Assembly: GCA_037957365.1 (NCBI GenBank)
Contig: JARHVA010008351.1
Location: 441,853 to 505,852, forward strand
Direction of reading: 5' to 3'
Source of the DNA: Torreya grandis
Lineage: Eukaryota > Streptophyta > Pinopsida > Cupressales > Taxaceae
Length of the DNA stretch: 64,000 nt
Position numbers and translations under genes: made by a program. Of this stretch, positions 23,623 through 34,496 are shown piece after piece. A model generated the notes under the pieces. The model saw nothing but the letters and a program-made list of their open reading frames with translations, did not search any database and was not told the DNA's origin. Position 1 is the stretch's first letter. Each line of letters begins with the position of its first letter.

Positions 23623-23909
23623 TGTTCAAGCATGTCTTTTGATCATTGTGGATTTAGTTTGATGTTAGAGGTCTTATAAGGACCCAAGAAGGGTGATATA
23701 AGTCATAGGTTTCCATGTATTTAGTGTTATTTTTTTTGGTAGAGTTTCCCACCAAAACACCATTTTGAATATTTTAATTATACTAGTATGTTTAGGGGTC
23801 TTTTGAGTAGTTGTCGATAAAGGAAGAGCGAGGACTTAGAGTGCATATATTATTCATTGTAGGTATCAAATTTGGGGTTGGGAAAAGAATAAAAAAGGTC
23901 TTTACATCA
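23623..23909 (+). repeat. 5' LTR of the small LTR element
   Basis: 287 bp. It shares with 25423-25709 the blocks gtcttataaggaccca, ccaaaacaccattttgaat and tatactagtatgtttagg. Confidence 0.85.
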
Positions 23910-23911
23910 TT

Positions 23912-23923
23912 TTGTATCAGAGT
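23912..23923 (+). other. Primer-binding site, initiator-Met tRNA type
   Basis: TTGTATCAGAGT stands two bases after the 5' LTR. It differs from TGGTATCAGAGC at the second and last base. The position and the match together decide strand and LTR border. Confidence 0.8.
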
Positions 23924-24724
23924 AGAATGTTCATTGGGATAATAAAAGAAGAACAATCATCAAGTAAAAGGTACATATTATTTTGTTTTTCATTTTGATT
24001 TATTGATATGTTCATGAGATAGTGTGAAGGTGTGAGTGGAAAGTGTGATTGTGGTAGGTAGACCTAAATCCAATGAGGCTTGATAGTAATTGAGAGAGAT
24101 GTTGGAAATATCAAGAGAGTGAACTTGAAGAGAGAGAAAGGAGTCTTAGGAAAAGGAAAAGAAAGAGTGAGAGACCTAGGTGAGGTCATAGAGAGATAAA
24201 AACCCAAGTGAGAAGTCATGATTGGTAAGTAAAGAAGGATTATCAAGAGGTATAGGTCCAAGTGAGACCAAGAGATCGAGAGAGAGGTGAAATGAAGAAA
24301 TAAAAAATGAAAGAGGAAATAGGTCAGAGGTGAGATAAGCTACCACAAGGAGAGAAAGGTCCAAGAAGACACTAAGAGGAGAGAGTTGGAAGAAGATATG
24401 ATAGAAGTAAGTTAGTAGTTGGATGAGTTGATGGTTATCATAGAACAAGTGAGAGAAATTGAGAACCCATGTTGTGGATGGGTCATGTGAAAGAAGCCAA
24501 TTAAGTGGACAATCAAGCTATAAGTGAGGAACAGAAAGATGAAATCCATGAGAGAGGAAAGAGAGCATAAGAGTTTGGTATGCAAGTAACTTAGAGAGAG
24601 ATGCAAAGGCTTTGGGAGAGTAATCAACAAAGTGAGCAGCATGGTGATGAAGATAAATAATACTTTGAGGAGGATGAGATGAATTTTAGTGAATAAAAAT
24701 AATGTAGTGGCATCCAATTAGATG

Positions 24725-25402
24725 GTGGGAATGACAAAGATGAAATATATTAGATTATAAACCTCATTGAAGCTTTAGAAAATGAAGTACAACTGATGGA
24801 AAAAGGTATCAAATCTGATTACATATTTGTATATGAAAGTATTGATCAGTTAGAGAGATAGATAACACCCTTAGAAAGAAAATTGAATAGTGAAATGATA
24901 GAAAAAGAAGAGAAGGTAGTTGTAGTATTTGAAGGCCTCATGAAAGAGGACAAACAACATAAAGATAAGACATTGATGGCATCAATCAAACAGGTTAAAG
25001 ACATAGAGCCACATGTAGGTTTGAATTTCAATGAGATAACAAGTATGTAATAATTTTTTTTAGTATTTGATGTAAACATGTAGATGATAACAAGGGAAAG
25101 TGAGAATGTAGGTGCATCAGGAGTATATGGAAACATACACATCCCATATGACAAAGGCAAAGAGGAAAGAAGGAGTACACATCAAGTGTTATTTATTGCA
25201 AGCAATCATTGAAAGCAAGGAAGTAAGATTGGAAGATGTATATGATAGAGAAAATAATGAGAGAAAAGAAGATGATTATTTGAAGCATGAAGGAACAATA
25301 GAACACAAGGATGATCTATTAGACATGAATTATAAGACAAGGAATAAAATTATAATAGGTTATTGGATCTCAAGTTCTTTCTTACCTGGGAGTATGATGT
25401 AG
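24725..25402 (+). pseudogene. Decayed hydrophilic frame in the core of the small LTR element
   Basis: The plus strand between the LTRs is readable with few stops. A first part (about 24750-25050) gives LIEALENEVQLMEKGIKSD, then LERKLNSEMIEKEEKVVVV and FEGLMKEDKQHKDKT. A second part, open at 25112-25402, gives 96 residues rich in Lys and Glu (SKEVRLEDVYDRENNERKED). Charge pattern and heptad-like spacing suggest coiled coil. No retroviral domain is recognisable, so it may be a captured or relic gag-like segment. The frame ends just before the 3' LTR. Confidence 0.35.
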
Positions 25403-25422
25403 TTGAATAAAGAAAGTTAATA

Positions 25423-25709
25423 TGTTCAAGAATGTATTTTTATCATTATGGGTTTAGTTTGATGTTATATGTCTTATAAGGACCCAATAAGGGTGATAAA
25501 AGTCATAGGTGTTCATAGATTGGGTGTTCTTTGGCTTGGGATAGTTTCCTGCCAAAACACCATTTTGAATATTTGAATTATACTAGTATGTTTAGGAGTC
25601 TTTTGAGTATTTGTAAATAAGGGAAGACTAAGGACTTAGAATTCACGTGTTTTTCATTGTAGATATCATATTTTGGGTTGAGAAAATAATGAAAAATCTC
25701 TCTACATCA
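25423..25709 (+). repeat. 3' LTR of the small LTR element
   Basis: 287 bp, the partner of 23623-23909, ending CTACATCA. The sequence just upstream (aataaagaaagtta) is only a weak polypurine tract. Confidence 0.85.
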
Positions 25710-25719
25710 CTTTTACAAC

Positions 25720-26200
25720 CTATCCTCTCTCTTGAATTTGGATGGGCATAGGAGAAGATTCATTCTCAAGGATTGGGATAGTATATTTAGGAATCATAGT
25801 CCAAGAAGGACTCAAAGATGAGATTGTATTTGGATCTTGAGGAAGGGTGAATGGAGTTTGACTATACATAGGCTTCTCTTGAGGAATATAAGCCTTCCAA
25901 CTTGGAATATTGGGGCTAGTAGACTCATTAAGATATTCATTGAGCTTCTATTGATGTTGTATTTTAGCTTGGAGGAGATTTGAAGTAAAGGAAGGTTGAA
26001 TTTGGATAGGAGGAGATGAATAGGACAAACTAAATTGGGTTTTAACCTACTCTCATATCATCATCCTATCTTCCACTAAGTGTATTTGTTTCTTAACCTC
26101 TAGCTTTTCATTGATAGGATGGTCCTCCTTCTCAACACCTACCCACACTCTCCAAAATCCTTAAAATATCTCTTTAAACTCTTGAATATGATATATATGA
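25720..26200 (-). pseudogene. Decayed minus-strand frame in the LARD core (upstream part)
   Basis: Read on the minus strand, a mostly open stretch contains KLEVKKQIHLVEDR, NESTSPNIPSWKAYIPQ, TPFTLPQDPNTISSLSPSW and PILENESSPMPIQIQ. It is Pro/Ser-rich and repeats the 'SP.IPSWK' motif seen at about 23400 on the other side of the nested small element. Joining the two sides gives one former frame, probably the main ORF of the LARD. I do not recognise it; low-complexity gag N-termini look similar. Confidence 0.35.
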
Positions 26201-26607
26201 GGAGATACACCATGTTATACATCTCTATCAGTCCTTGTCATCATCCTTACAAGGTCTATTATGTTATGTTTAAATTTAGATAAGAATGAAGAATGACCAA
26301 CATAGCTTTGAGAAGGTTGATTAGAGAGATAGGTGGGTTGTTGGTAAACTTGGTAATCAACTATTTAATGACCACTTGAGGAGATGCAATGATAAAAATT
26401 AATGTTACAAGACTTATATAAATGTACACAAGAATCATTTTTATCATATGAGTAATGATACATACAAAGTTTCTATTTTTAATGCACTTGGACTCTCTAT
26501 ATTAGCTGAGATTCACTTGGAGTCACCATTGGTGCTTGAGTTATTGCCTTCAAAGGTTGATTTATTGAAGGGAAGCACCACATATTCCTTCAATGGATGA
26601 TGATCCA

Positions 26608-26625
26608 ATCCCACTGGGTGTGCCA
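26608..26625 (-). other. Candidate primer-binding site of the LARD
   Basis: Four bases after the minus-strand end of the right LTR (ATAACA), the minus strand reads TGGCACACCCAGTGGGAT. It begins with the obligatory TGG and stands where a tRNA 3' end would anneal. I cannot name the tRNA with certainty. Confidence 0.6.
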
Positions 26626-26629
26626 AAAC

Positions 26630-29600
26630 TGTTATATCTCAAATTTTCACCCTTGAGAGGGTGATTCAAGCCATCTCAATTGAGATATGTAATGGGATTA
26701 GTCCTAGGTTTTGGGTGACCTCTAATTATAATAAACCTATAGGTTATAAGGATATTTACCCTTGATGTATTAGCTACACTCATAATTATACACTAATATC
26801 TTGTAAAGGAAAAGGTATAGGAATAACATGAAAGAAAACTAACTAAAAGGGGTGATCCACCAAATTTGTTTCCTCCACTTGCCTATGCACTATTGAAATG
26901 AATCAAGACCAATTAGAATGCATGAATCCAATGCTAGGTTCTCTTCACATCAGTATTTCAACATGACAATATTGGTAAATACATAAACTAAGAGGTGATA
27001 ACCAATAGGTCTGATATGAAACACTAGAATAAAATCTCTTACACACCTAATTTTGCACACAACCATATACAACATGCCATTTGACCTACAAAGCAATGAC
27101 CTACTTGAAAAGAGGTAAGAATGAGAGGAGAAATGATAGAGAGTAGAACACTACCACTATAAATGATGCAGACTCATATATATACATTAAGATCAATTTT
27201 TAATAAGGTTAAACCAACATTTTCATTCAAATCAGAGGCAAGAAGAAGTGTTTAGTTGAGCAGGTCTTCACCATACTTAGCTAAAGGATGCTTACAAAGC
27301 TAAACAATGTTGTATATATAAAGAATGAGAGAAGGAGATATAAAAGTGGCATAAAAGAGGGTCATTTACAAGTGTCCCCTCATGAAGGATTAATTTATCA
27401 ACAATAATATCTACAAATAGGTAGTTATGAAGTCCTTTATCAACATGTGAATGTTTTAAACTGATCTTTTCTTCATTAATGTGGTATAAAGTAACTCTTA
27501 TCCATCTTGGGTGACTCATAAAACCATTCATTAAACTAAAAATTATTATTTATAAATATTTATAAGTATATGTGTTGAGATGTGTCATTTAGATTATGAT
27601 TTTAGGATCTTCCATGCCAATCTTCTGCAGTTCTTGTAAACTTCTTTTATCCTTAAAAGCTCACAAGATTCACTAACTCTCTTTGGTTGAAAAGTATCAA
27701 ATATTTATTATATATTAATTAATGTAATATATCTTAATGAGATACCTCTCTCTACCTTATCAAAATTTTATCAATCCCATTAGATTCCTCAAACACTTTT
27801 TAATACTCCATTTAACACCTAAAGCCCATACTTGTCTTCATTTCCTTGTAGACCTCAAAATAAATAAAGTTACTTGTCTAGAAAATTATATATATGATCC
27901 TATAAAAATAATCATATATTCAAGTACCCATTATACTTTTCCTTATTTGTACAAATTTTCATGACCAAACACTAAGTGAAAATGTACTTACTCCACCTAT
28001 TTCTCTTCTTAATTAGTCCTCAATTAGGTCTCTAAGCCTAGGAAAAGGAGTTTTGGATCTAATAAATTATCACACATGTGAAACTTAATACAAATGTTTT
28101 ATTTTATTCAAATAACCCTATTCATGTTCTAGGCCAAATTTGTGGATGAGACCTTATACGGATGGGTGAAAAATGAAATGGCCAAAACCCTAGCTTAGAT
28201 GCTTGTTCAGGTGCAAGAGGTAAATCATGTGTTTTTTAAATATATTTATAGACTCTAATATTTTAAAATGACTTTTAAATACCTATACCATCATAATATA
28301 ACTATATAGGTCGATGGGAATCTCTCCAAGAGTATTTGATAGGTCTATAACTAGGCTTCTTAAACAAGCTAGTATGATAATCACCATTTTAACTTAAGAT
28401 AGTGTTTGATTAGCCTCTATATCATATTTAAATTCATGAATATAAGGATATATAGGATCATAAATTCTCTACAGGTGTTTATAAAACCTTATTCTTTAAT
28501 TTAGAGACCATCCACCTACTTAACTTACAAATAAACCTATAACCACACATTTTGAGACATTCTAGTACAATTTCATTACACATGTGCCAATTGATGGCTT
28601 GATCAGTTTTAAATGAGGCCCATTAAGGTTATCCCAATTTTTATATTTTCATTCAAATTCATATTGGATCATCAGGGAAGTTTTCTTAGTCATCAAGTCA
28701 TATTTAGTCTCTTAGTAGCCTGTGAGTGTCTTATACTCTTAAAAATTATTCATAGATATGAGGCTTTATTAGGAATAATTAATTAAAAATAAATAAAGTA
28801 TATGGACCCATAAAACACCTCATAATTTAATTTTATTCCATTCACAAATTCAATGTACAAATGAGCATAAGAAAGATCCTCTCGATCTAGGTAGACTGTG
28901 TTTAGTGATCTTGAGAGAAAGTATTGGCTTGAAGATGTTATCTTGGTTTTTGGTTTAAGTTAAAAATGGTATATTAAGGTATATAAAAATTATAAACCTA
29001 TCTTAATATTCTTATTTAATTAATTTCTCCCCTTAAAAGTCCTATAACATGGTCTAAACCATGCCTAGGGTTTGTAAGCCAATCGATTAATTTGACCTTA
29101 GAAGCTTGTTCCTTTACACTTGAATCCAATATAGGTATATTAATCAGTTATTTAAACTTAAAAATGATAAATAACCTCATAAAAAACTTATGAAACCCAA
29201 TTTTCATTCAAAATTACATATTTAATTTAATATTTGAAGACAAACCTAAAATTTCCATTAAGCCTGTAGGTGCTTAGAACTGCATGATTAGAGGCATTAA
29301 GATGGATATATTAGAGTTAATGAGTAACATACTAAATATTATCCATTTATTCAACCTAAAAACATCCATATACTATATTATGATAGTTACCATAGTTCAT
29401 TCAGCCCTTGAAAGTCATATTCCAAGCAAGATTCATTTCTTTACATATGAAAAAGAGACCTACAAGTCTGCAAACTTGTAGGTCTACATTTTTCATTAAA
29501 TTGAGAATTTTATGATATGTATATTGATCATATTGAACTTAATAATACATATCCACTTCCTCAAAACATTATCCATGAGGTTATGACCTTCATACATCCC

Positions 29601-31180
29601 TGATAATGCAAAGCTATACATTTTTAATTCACCTTTGTGTAGGCAGGGTTATACACAATCTTTAGGATGAAACCAATGTATGTTACTTGAAGGGGATATT
29701 ATTTAAGTGATAATTCATTTTATATGGTTACTAAATATCTTATTTAAAATTTATTTTCATATTAAACCTCTTCACTTCATTGGTTTCTTGAGATCCACAA
29801 CTAAAACCATATTGATCTCTGACTTGTAGACTACACAGTTTTTTGGTGAATCATGAGAACATGAATTCCTTTAAATTTTTTGTCTTAGTAATGATTTGAA
29901 TAGATTAAAATAAATTTGAATAAATAAACACACTAAAACATCTATAATTTATTATTTTCATGCATCAAAATATTCTCAAAATATTAAGGCTTTATTTGCA
30001 CATTAATGGTTGATGAACACTAGTGGGAATTTGTAGGTTATCATCATGTTGAGAAGACTGTGGGTGTGGAGTAAGCATGATTAAATATTTAATGTAATTG
30101 TATATAATTAAATATATTATGTGATATCTTTAACACATACTTTCAATTGTTGGAAACTCTAGAGCATCTAGAGACTATGATCTTCAACATGCAAACTATG
30201 TAAAAGTGGATGTTTCTTGTCTTCTTGAGCTCACATGTGCCAAGTAAGGATTGGATAATCATTGATTAAGATTGTGTATAATAATTATATCCTCTTATAT
30301 TTATATCATTCCTTATATAGGCTTAAAACTATAATTTAAAGGAGAAAACTAAACATATGGGGTTTATATAGGGTTTTAGACCACCTCATGGTCTTAGTGA
30401 TTATTCATAAAGGAGGGACCACCAATATGAGAACTATGGTAATTTATTTTAATTAAATTATCACCCCTTCATTTTAATAATACTCATCTCACCACTCTCT
30501 CTCCTCTATACAGAATGAGCATCTAAAACTAGCCTTCACAAGCTTTCCAAGGAAGTTATAGGGAAGATGAAAGGTGTTTTCTCTATTTTGAACCTATAAA
30601 TTTATCAATAGAATCGATTTGGGATAGAATAATATGGATGTATCATTTTAATTTTTTGGGAGTGAAAATCCATGTTGAAAACTTGAAACCATCTTTTAAA
30701 AACCCTCTTTTTAAAGAGAATTATCATACTCTGCCTTGAAACCTAATTGAATAGATGGAACAAGTGTTCATGGAGCTTGTATATGCCTGTACGGATATGG
30801 GGTGACATGTCATTAACTTAAATTTAATTTTCACTTTACATTTATTAAAATATTTTAATTGTAACATTATAAAATTATCAAGAAAGTATCTCAAATGGGT
30901 TATGAATTTAGCAAAGAGTGTTTGAAACTTATTTAGGAACTTGTATGGACTAGAAGGAGTATGCATAACTTTGACACATGTCATATGACTTAAAAAGACA
31001 CCCTAAACCCTTAGAATAGCTTTAAGTATCTTGAATAATGAAATACATTGGCTAGAAAATCATAAGATGAAAATGAACATTACCTTAAACTTAACAAATT
31101 TACCTTAAATTATGCTAACATACATTGCAAAAAGAATTTTTTAATGATCATATCCTATGGTAGCTAAAATTTGGCTAACA
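26630..31180 (-). repeat. Right (5') LTR of the LARD, 4551 bp, uninterrupted
   Basis: It begins TGTTATATCTCAAATTTTC and ends GGCTAACA on the plus strand. It aligns with the left LTR throughout and lacks the 2.68 kb insertion of that copy. The length is unusual for plant LTRs but equals the LTR size known for LARDs. There is no coding frame of note; 27292-27531 and 30724-30984 (minus) are short and unrecognised. Confidence 0.85.
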
Positions 31181-31185
31181 ACTAA
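31181..31185. repeat. Right target-site duplication (ACTAA) of the LARD
   Basis: It is the partner of GCTAA at 14678-14682, with one base changed. The gypsy reading frame continues directly after it. Confidence 0.8.
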
Positions 31186-31760
31186 CAAGTTAATTTCATA
31201 TATTTGTGAAAAATTATGGTAACATTGACACACCACTCATATATTTTTTGAATAATGACTCCTTCCATTGGAATTAAATATCTACCAAGACTTTTGAGAA
31301 GCTAAAATATAATATGTGTACCACTCCAATTTTAGCTACCCCTAATTTTTCAAAAACTTTTATTATTGAATTTGATGCATTAGGGTATCATGTAGGAAGG
31401 AAAACTAATTAAATTTTAGATTCATCAACTCAAGAATAAAAAATATGATAAATCCAATATATGAGAAAAAAGATGTTGGCTATTCTTCATGCAGTGAAGA
31501 AGTGAAGACCTTATCTAATGGGTAGACACTTTAAGGTAAATTTTGAACATTATAGTCTAAAATATTTTTTAGAACAATGATTTTTATAAGAAAAAAAAAA
31601 AAAAAGGTGACTAAAATATTGGTAAATTAATTTTAAATCATTTATATGAAAAGAAATGGGAATGTTATAGCAGATACACTATCTAAGAAGGTAGAATCCA
31701 CTAAGGCATTGTTATGTGCAATGACCATTTGGTAGGTGGATTGGTTGGAAGATACAAGAT
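31186..31760 (+). pseudogene. Ty3/gypsy RT connection and RNase H, continued after the LARD
   Basis: This is the second half of the reverse transcriptase gene begun at 13.9 kb. Visible blocks are FHIFVKNYGNIDTPL, CTTPILATPNFSKTFIIEF, DALGYHVG, MRKKMLAILHAVKK, RPYLMGRHFKV and YSLKYFLEQ. These match RNase H of gypsy elements (FIIE.DASG.G.GAVL, YEKE.LAI..AV.KW, YLLGR.F.V.TDH.SLKYL..Q). The first catalytic Asp (EFD) is kept, while TDH is NFE-H. Many stops and small gaps are present, so it is dead. It continues into integrase on the same strand. Confidence 0.88.
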
Positions 31761-31899
31761 CATAATGAATGAAAAAGATACATAGGTTTTGATTTATAAT
31801 ATTTGGCATGGTTATAGTGATTCTAAAAAAAATTATTAGAAGGGTACACATTATGATGTGCAAACTAATTATACATATGTAATAATTTTATCCTCAAGC

Positions 31900-32560
31900 A
31901 CAAGATTCTTAAGAAGATCCATGTATCTCCAATAGAGGCACTCAGTATTTTTGAAAACCTATCATAAAATTAAGTATAATTAATTTTAGGAAGGACTCAA
32001 TGGGAATATACAAAAATTTATGGCTGAACGCACGGTTTGTTAATAGAACAAGGGTGAAACAATTAAGTCACTAGGTATTCTACAACCTTTATCCATTCCT
32101 AGCTAGAGGTGGGAAGAAGTTTTCATGGATTTAAATATAGGTTTGTCAAGGTCTGAAATCAAAATTTTCATTATGGTAATTTTGGAAAGGCTCAAAAAAT
32201 ATTTTCATTTTTAATCCTTATCATAACAATTTGTAGCTAGTATAGTCATTGCTACTTTTATGTATATAGTTTTAAAGTTGCATGGTACTCCAAAGATCAT
32301 CGTAAGTGATCATGATCCCATATTTACTAATAATTTTTGAAATAATATATTATCATGTTTGGGTAATAATATGGATCATAGCTTGTCATATCATCATAAA
32401 TATTATGGGAAAATAAAGGTGGTCAACAAATTCCTAAAATGGTATCTCCATTATTTTGCATCAGATAAACAAGAATGTTAGGTTCTTGGCTACCACTAGT
32501 AGAATGGTGGTATAACACTTCCTTACATACCTCTTTCAAAAAGTTTAAATCTATGTAAAT
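31900..32560 (+). pseudogene. Ty3/gypsy integrase (zinc finger and core) remnant
   Basis: The order is as in intact elements. The zinc-finger end is FMAERTVC (usual CxxC is RxxC, so zinc binding is broken). Then come LGILQPLSIPS, WEEVFMDLNIGLSRSE with the first catalytic Asp, LHGTPKIIVSDHDPIFTNNF with the second, and SYHHKYYGKIKVVNKFL where the usual TEVVN is IKVVN, so the catalytic Glu is lost. WYL, FASDKQ and a decayed EWWYN stretch follow. Integrase would insert the cDNA; this copy cannot. Frameshifts and stops are frequent. Confidence 0.88.
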
Positions 32561-32639
32561 TTATGCTTGTAATCCCCCATCCATAATTTAATCCTTGAGG
32601 TTACATCCCAAGGTTCACATTTTTTAATAACACATCCAC

Positions 32640-33175
32640 ATCAATGTGAGGTATTAGTTTCTCTGAGAGAGGATTTGACAATGGAAAAGAATATATTGAA
32701 GAGTAAAAAAATAAACATTATAGTAATATAAATTTTGACATGGGTGATTGAGTATTTTTATAATTTAAACCATATAATTATATGTCTCTGAAGCAAAATA
32801 AAAATAATAACAAACTTTCTACTAAGTATTATGGCCTTTATAAGATCTTGTAAAAATTTGACAGTGTTGCATACAAGCTGGAGCCAGCCTAGTCCACTCA
32901 CATACATATCATATTTCATGTAAAATAACTCAAGAAGGTAATTGTACAAAGAATTTTTTACTATATTGAGTTACCATAACTAGATGAATAAGGTTGATTC
33001 ATTTTATACCCTGAATAAATCCTTCAAACATGCACTAAAAGGATAAGAACAAGAGAGATTGAGTATTTGATCAAGTTGAAGAATTTGAACCATGAAGATG
33101 AAACATGGGAGGACAAATATTTATTGTAGAAACATCCAAAGTTGTTCAATGTTCAGGGAAACATTATTTTGAATG
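32640..33175 (+). pseudogene. Ty3/gypsy integrase C-terminus with chromodomain
   Basis: The plus strand reads NINFDMGDxVFL, KLSTKYYGLYKIL, SVAYKLEPA, HIIFHVKxLKK, then REIEYLIKLKNLNHEDETWE and KHPKLFNVQG. The first part is the GPY/F-type tail (KL...+YGPY+I). The second matches a chromodomain (EYLIKW..LP..DATWE), with the aromatic W of LIKW replaced by L. A chromodomain identifies the host element as a chromovirus; in this group it directs integration to marked chromatin. The frame ends with LNGRGM at the polypurine tract. Confidence 0.85.
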
Positions 33176-33184
33176 GGAGGGGCA
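33168..33184 (+). other. Polypurine tract of the gypsy element
   Basis: 'gaatgggaggggca' directly precedes the TG of the 3' LTR. Second-strand priming occurs here in Ty3/gypsy elements. It overlaps the last codons of pol. Confidence 0.8.
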
Positions 33185-33545
33185 TGTTACACCCTTAACC
33201 CATATCATGCCTATGGATATGTGTGGTTGACTTATGGCTTACATAACCTTTCATATTATCCTATCACATTTATTTATGTTATTATATTTTTACTAGGGTT
33301 AGATTATGGAATAACCATGGATTCATTAGAGTATATATAGGAGGTAATGGTTAGTATTTGGATATCATATTGTGATTTTTAATCTTATTTTATTGTTGTG
33401 GAGGTTTCCCCTTCAAAATGGCTCAGTCATATTTATCAAGTATTTCACTCTTTCTTCAATTATTATTTTAGATATGCTTATTTTTATCATATTTATATGA
33501 TATATTACTCCATTGGTGTGAATAATATAAATAATTTTATCACAA
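33185..33545 (+). repeat. 3' LTR of the gypsy chromovirus (right border uncertain)
   Basis: It starts TGTTACACCCTTAACCC after the polypurine tract, the usual TGTTACA start of plant chromovirus LTRs. A TATA-like 'gagtatatatagg' is at about 33330. The end is not resolved, because the partner 5' LTR lies outside the window and a different repeat begins at about 33545. Confidence 0.7.
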
Positions 33546-34225
33546 TAGTTTAAACAATTTTTTCTTAATTTGGATTACAAGGAAATCAATCTCATGGATC
33601 TAATACTCATAATAATATATATAATTTTTGATGGAAGACTTGTCTCTCAAACATGAAAAAAATAATAGACTCATTTATCTTAGTTCTAAAATATTCAATT
33701 AATGAACTTAGCTATATCAACTATGTAGTCTCTAACTACTAAACTTATCTATCTCAGTTCTATATTCCTCCTTCTTGGATGGATTTATTTATTATTTAGT
33801 TTATTGCCTTGAAACAACTATATTTATACTCTCACACCCTTATATCTCACCAAGAATATTAACCAAAACACCAAAGAGAAGGAGAAACATTTAAAATTAT
33901 TCAAATTTACATGATGTTTGAGTGCCAAAACTAGATCTCAAGTGATACAAATGGCTCCCGAGTATTACTTGTAAAAATTCCTCTAACTTCAGGTGGCCAT
34001 TACTTTTGCTTACGAACTCAAAATCACATTCTAGGTTTTTGAACTTACATAATTTTATAATAATAATTAAAATATGTACTAAAAAATATACTTTTGATGC
34101 CAACCATATGTTGTTTTATCTTGTAAAATATATTCTAACACTTTCCTAAGACTTGGCTTGTTGTAAATTACCCTTGTTTGATAGTCATTTATCTTATCAA
34201 CTGAATTGATGATATACATGATCAA
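33545..34225. repeat. Diverged direct repeat, left copy (possible LTR)
   Basis: It aligns in the same orientation with about 35795-36505. Shared blocks include 'ggaaatcaatctcatggat' versus 'gggaatcaacctcatagat', 'ctatgtagtct', 'ttacttgtaaaaattcctct', 'atgccaaccatat' and 'taaattacccttgttt'. Two copies about 680-710 bp long and about 1.6 kb apart could be LTRs of a small element, but no clear TG/CA borders, primer site or target duplication were found. Confidence 0.6.
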
Positions 34226-34340
34226 ATTAATGATCACACACCCAAATTTTATGTCTTTTGGTCTCATAAAATTTATAAAAATTAGATTAATATTTACATC
34301 TTATCTTTCCTAGTGAGATACCACACTTATCATCTACTTG

Positions 34341-34496
34341 GATAGTACCTTATTCAAGTTCCATTTTGATCAACTCTTAGACATTACCTTATTCAATTTC
34401 CAATTTGATCAACTCTTGGACAATAACTTCTTTAAATTCTAATATGATAAAATCTTGGATAATACCTTGTTAATTTTCTAATATAATCAAATCTTC
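34341..34496. repeat. Minisatellite, 4 x 39 bp
   Basis: Four head-to-tail copies start at 34341, 34380, 34419 and 34458. Each has the plan 'ga.a.tacctt.tt.aa.tt.caa.t.tgat.aa.tctt'. The unit is 13 codons, and on the minus strand each copy reads like QELIKLEIE. So it might be a repeat-coding segment, though stops occur between units. Confidence 0.8.

Larger units (their letters stand above)
23623..25709 (+). mobile_element. Small LTR retrotransposon (2087 bp, TRIM-like) nested in the LARD core
   Basis: Two direct repeats of 287 bp each (23623-23909 and 25423-25709) flank 1513 bp. Both begin TGTTCAAG and end with ACATCA. Two bases after the left repeat, TTGTATCAGAGT (23912-23923) matches the initiator-Met primer-binding site TGGTATCAGAGC at 10 of 12 positions, which fixes the plus orientation. 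The core has no protease, RT or integrase, so the element is non-autonomous. I could not find a matching target duplication (ccatg on the left, ctttt on the right). Either the borders are off by a few bases or a flank was lost. Confidence 0.85.
21782..26629 (-). mobile_element. Internal domain of the LARD
   Basis: Between the two LTRs lies about 4.85 kb, of which about 2.09 kb is a nested small LTR element (23623-25709). The rest has scattered minus-strand reading frames and no pol motif. Next to the left LTR (minus-strand 3' side) the sequence 'caggaggtcaccaaaga' is only weakly polypurine. Next to the right LTR is the candidate primer-binding site. Confidence 0.7.
14683..31180 (-). mobile_element. 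LARD-like LTR element with LTRs of about 4.5 kb, nested in gypsy RT
   Basis: Two direct long repeats bound the element: 14683-21781 (left, carrying a 2.68 kb insertion) and 26630-31180 (right, 4551 bp). Ends are TG...CA in the right LTR and TA...TA in the left one. The flanks are a 5-bp target duplication. The minus orientation follows from a TGG-initial primer-binding-site-like stretch next to the right LTR (26608-26625, minus). The internal domain is 21782-26629. It is about 2.76 kb after subtracting the small LTR element nested in it, and shows no protease, RT, RNase H or integrase. LTRs of about 4.5 kb around a short non-coding or poorly coding core are the described architecture of large retrotransposon derivatives (LARDs). 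It would depend on an autonomous partner for movement. Confidence 0.85.

Noticed and set aside
24064..24717. Three overlapping minus frames in the small LTR element
   Set aside because: They are Leu/Ser/Phe-rich shadows of a purine-rich plus strand that follows the primer site.
31589..31605. Poly(A) run as a sign of a processed pseudogene
   Set aside because: It lies inside the gypsy RNase H/integrase sequence, which continues on both sides.
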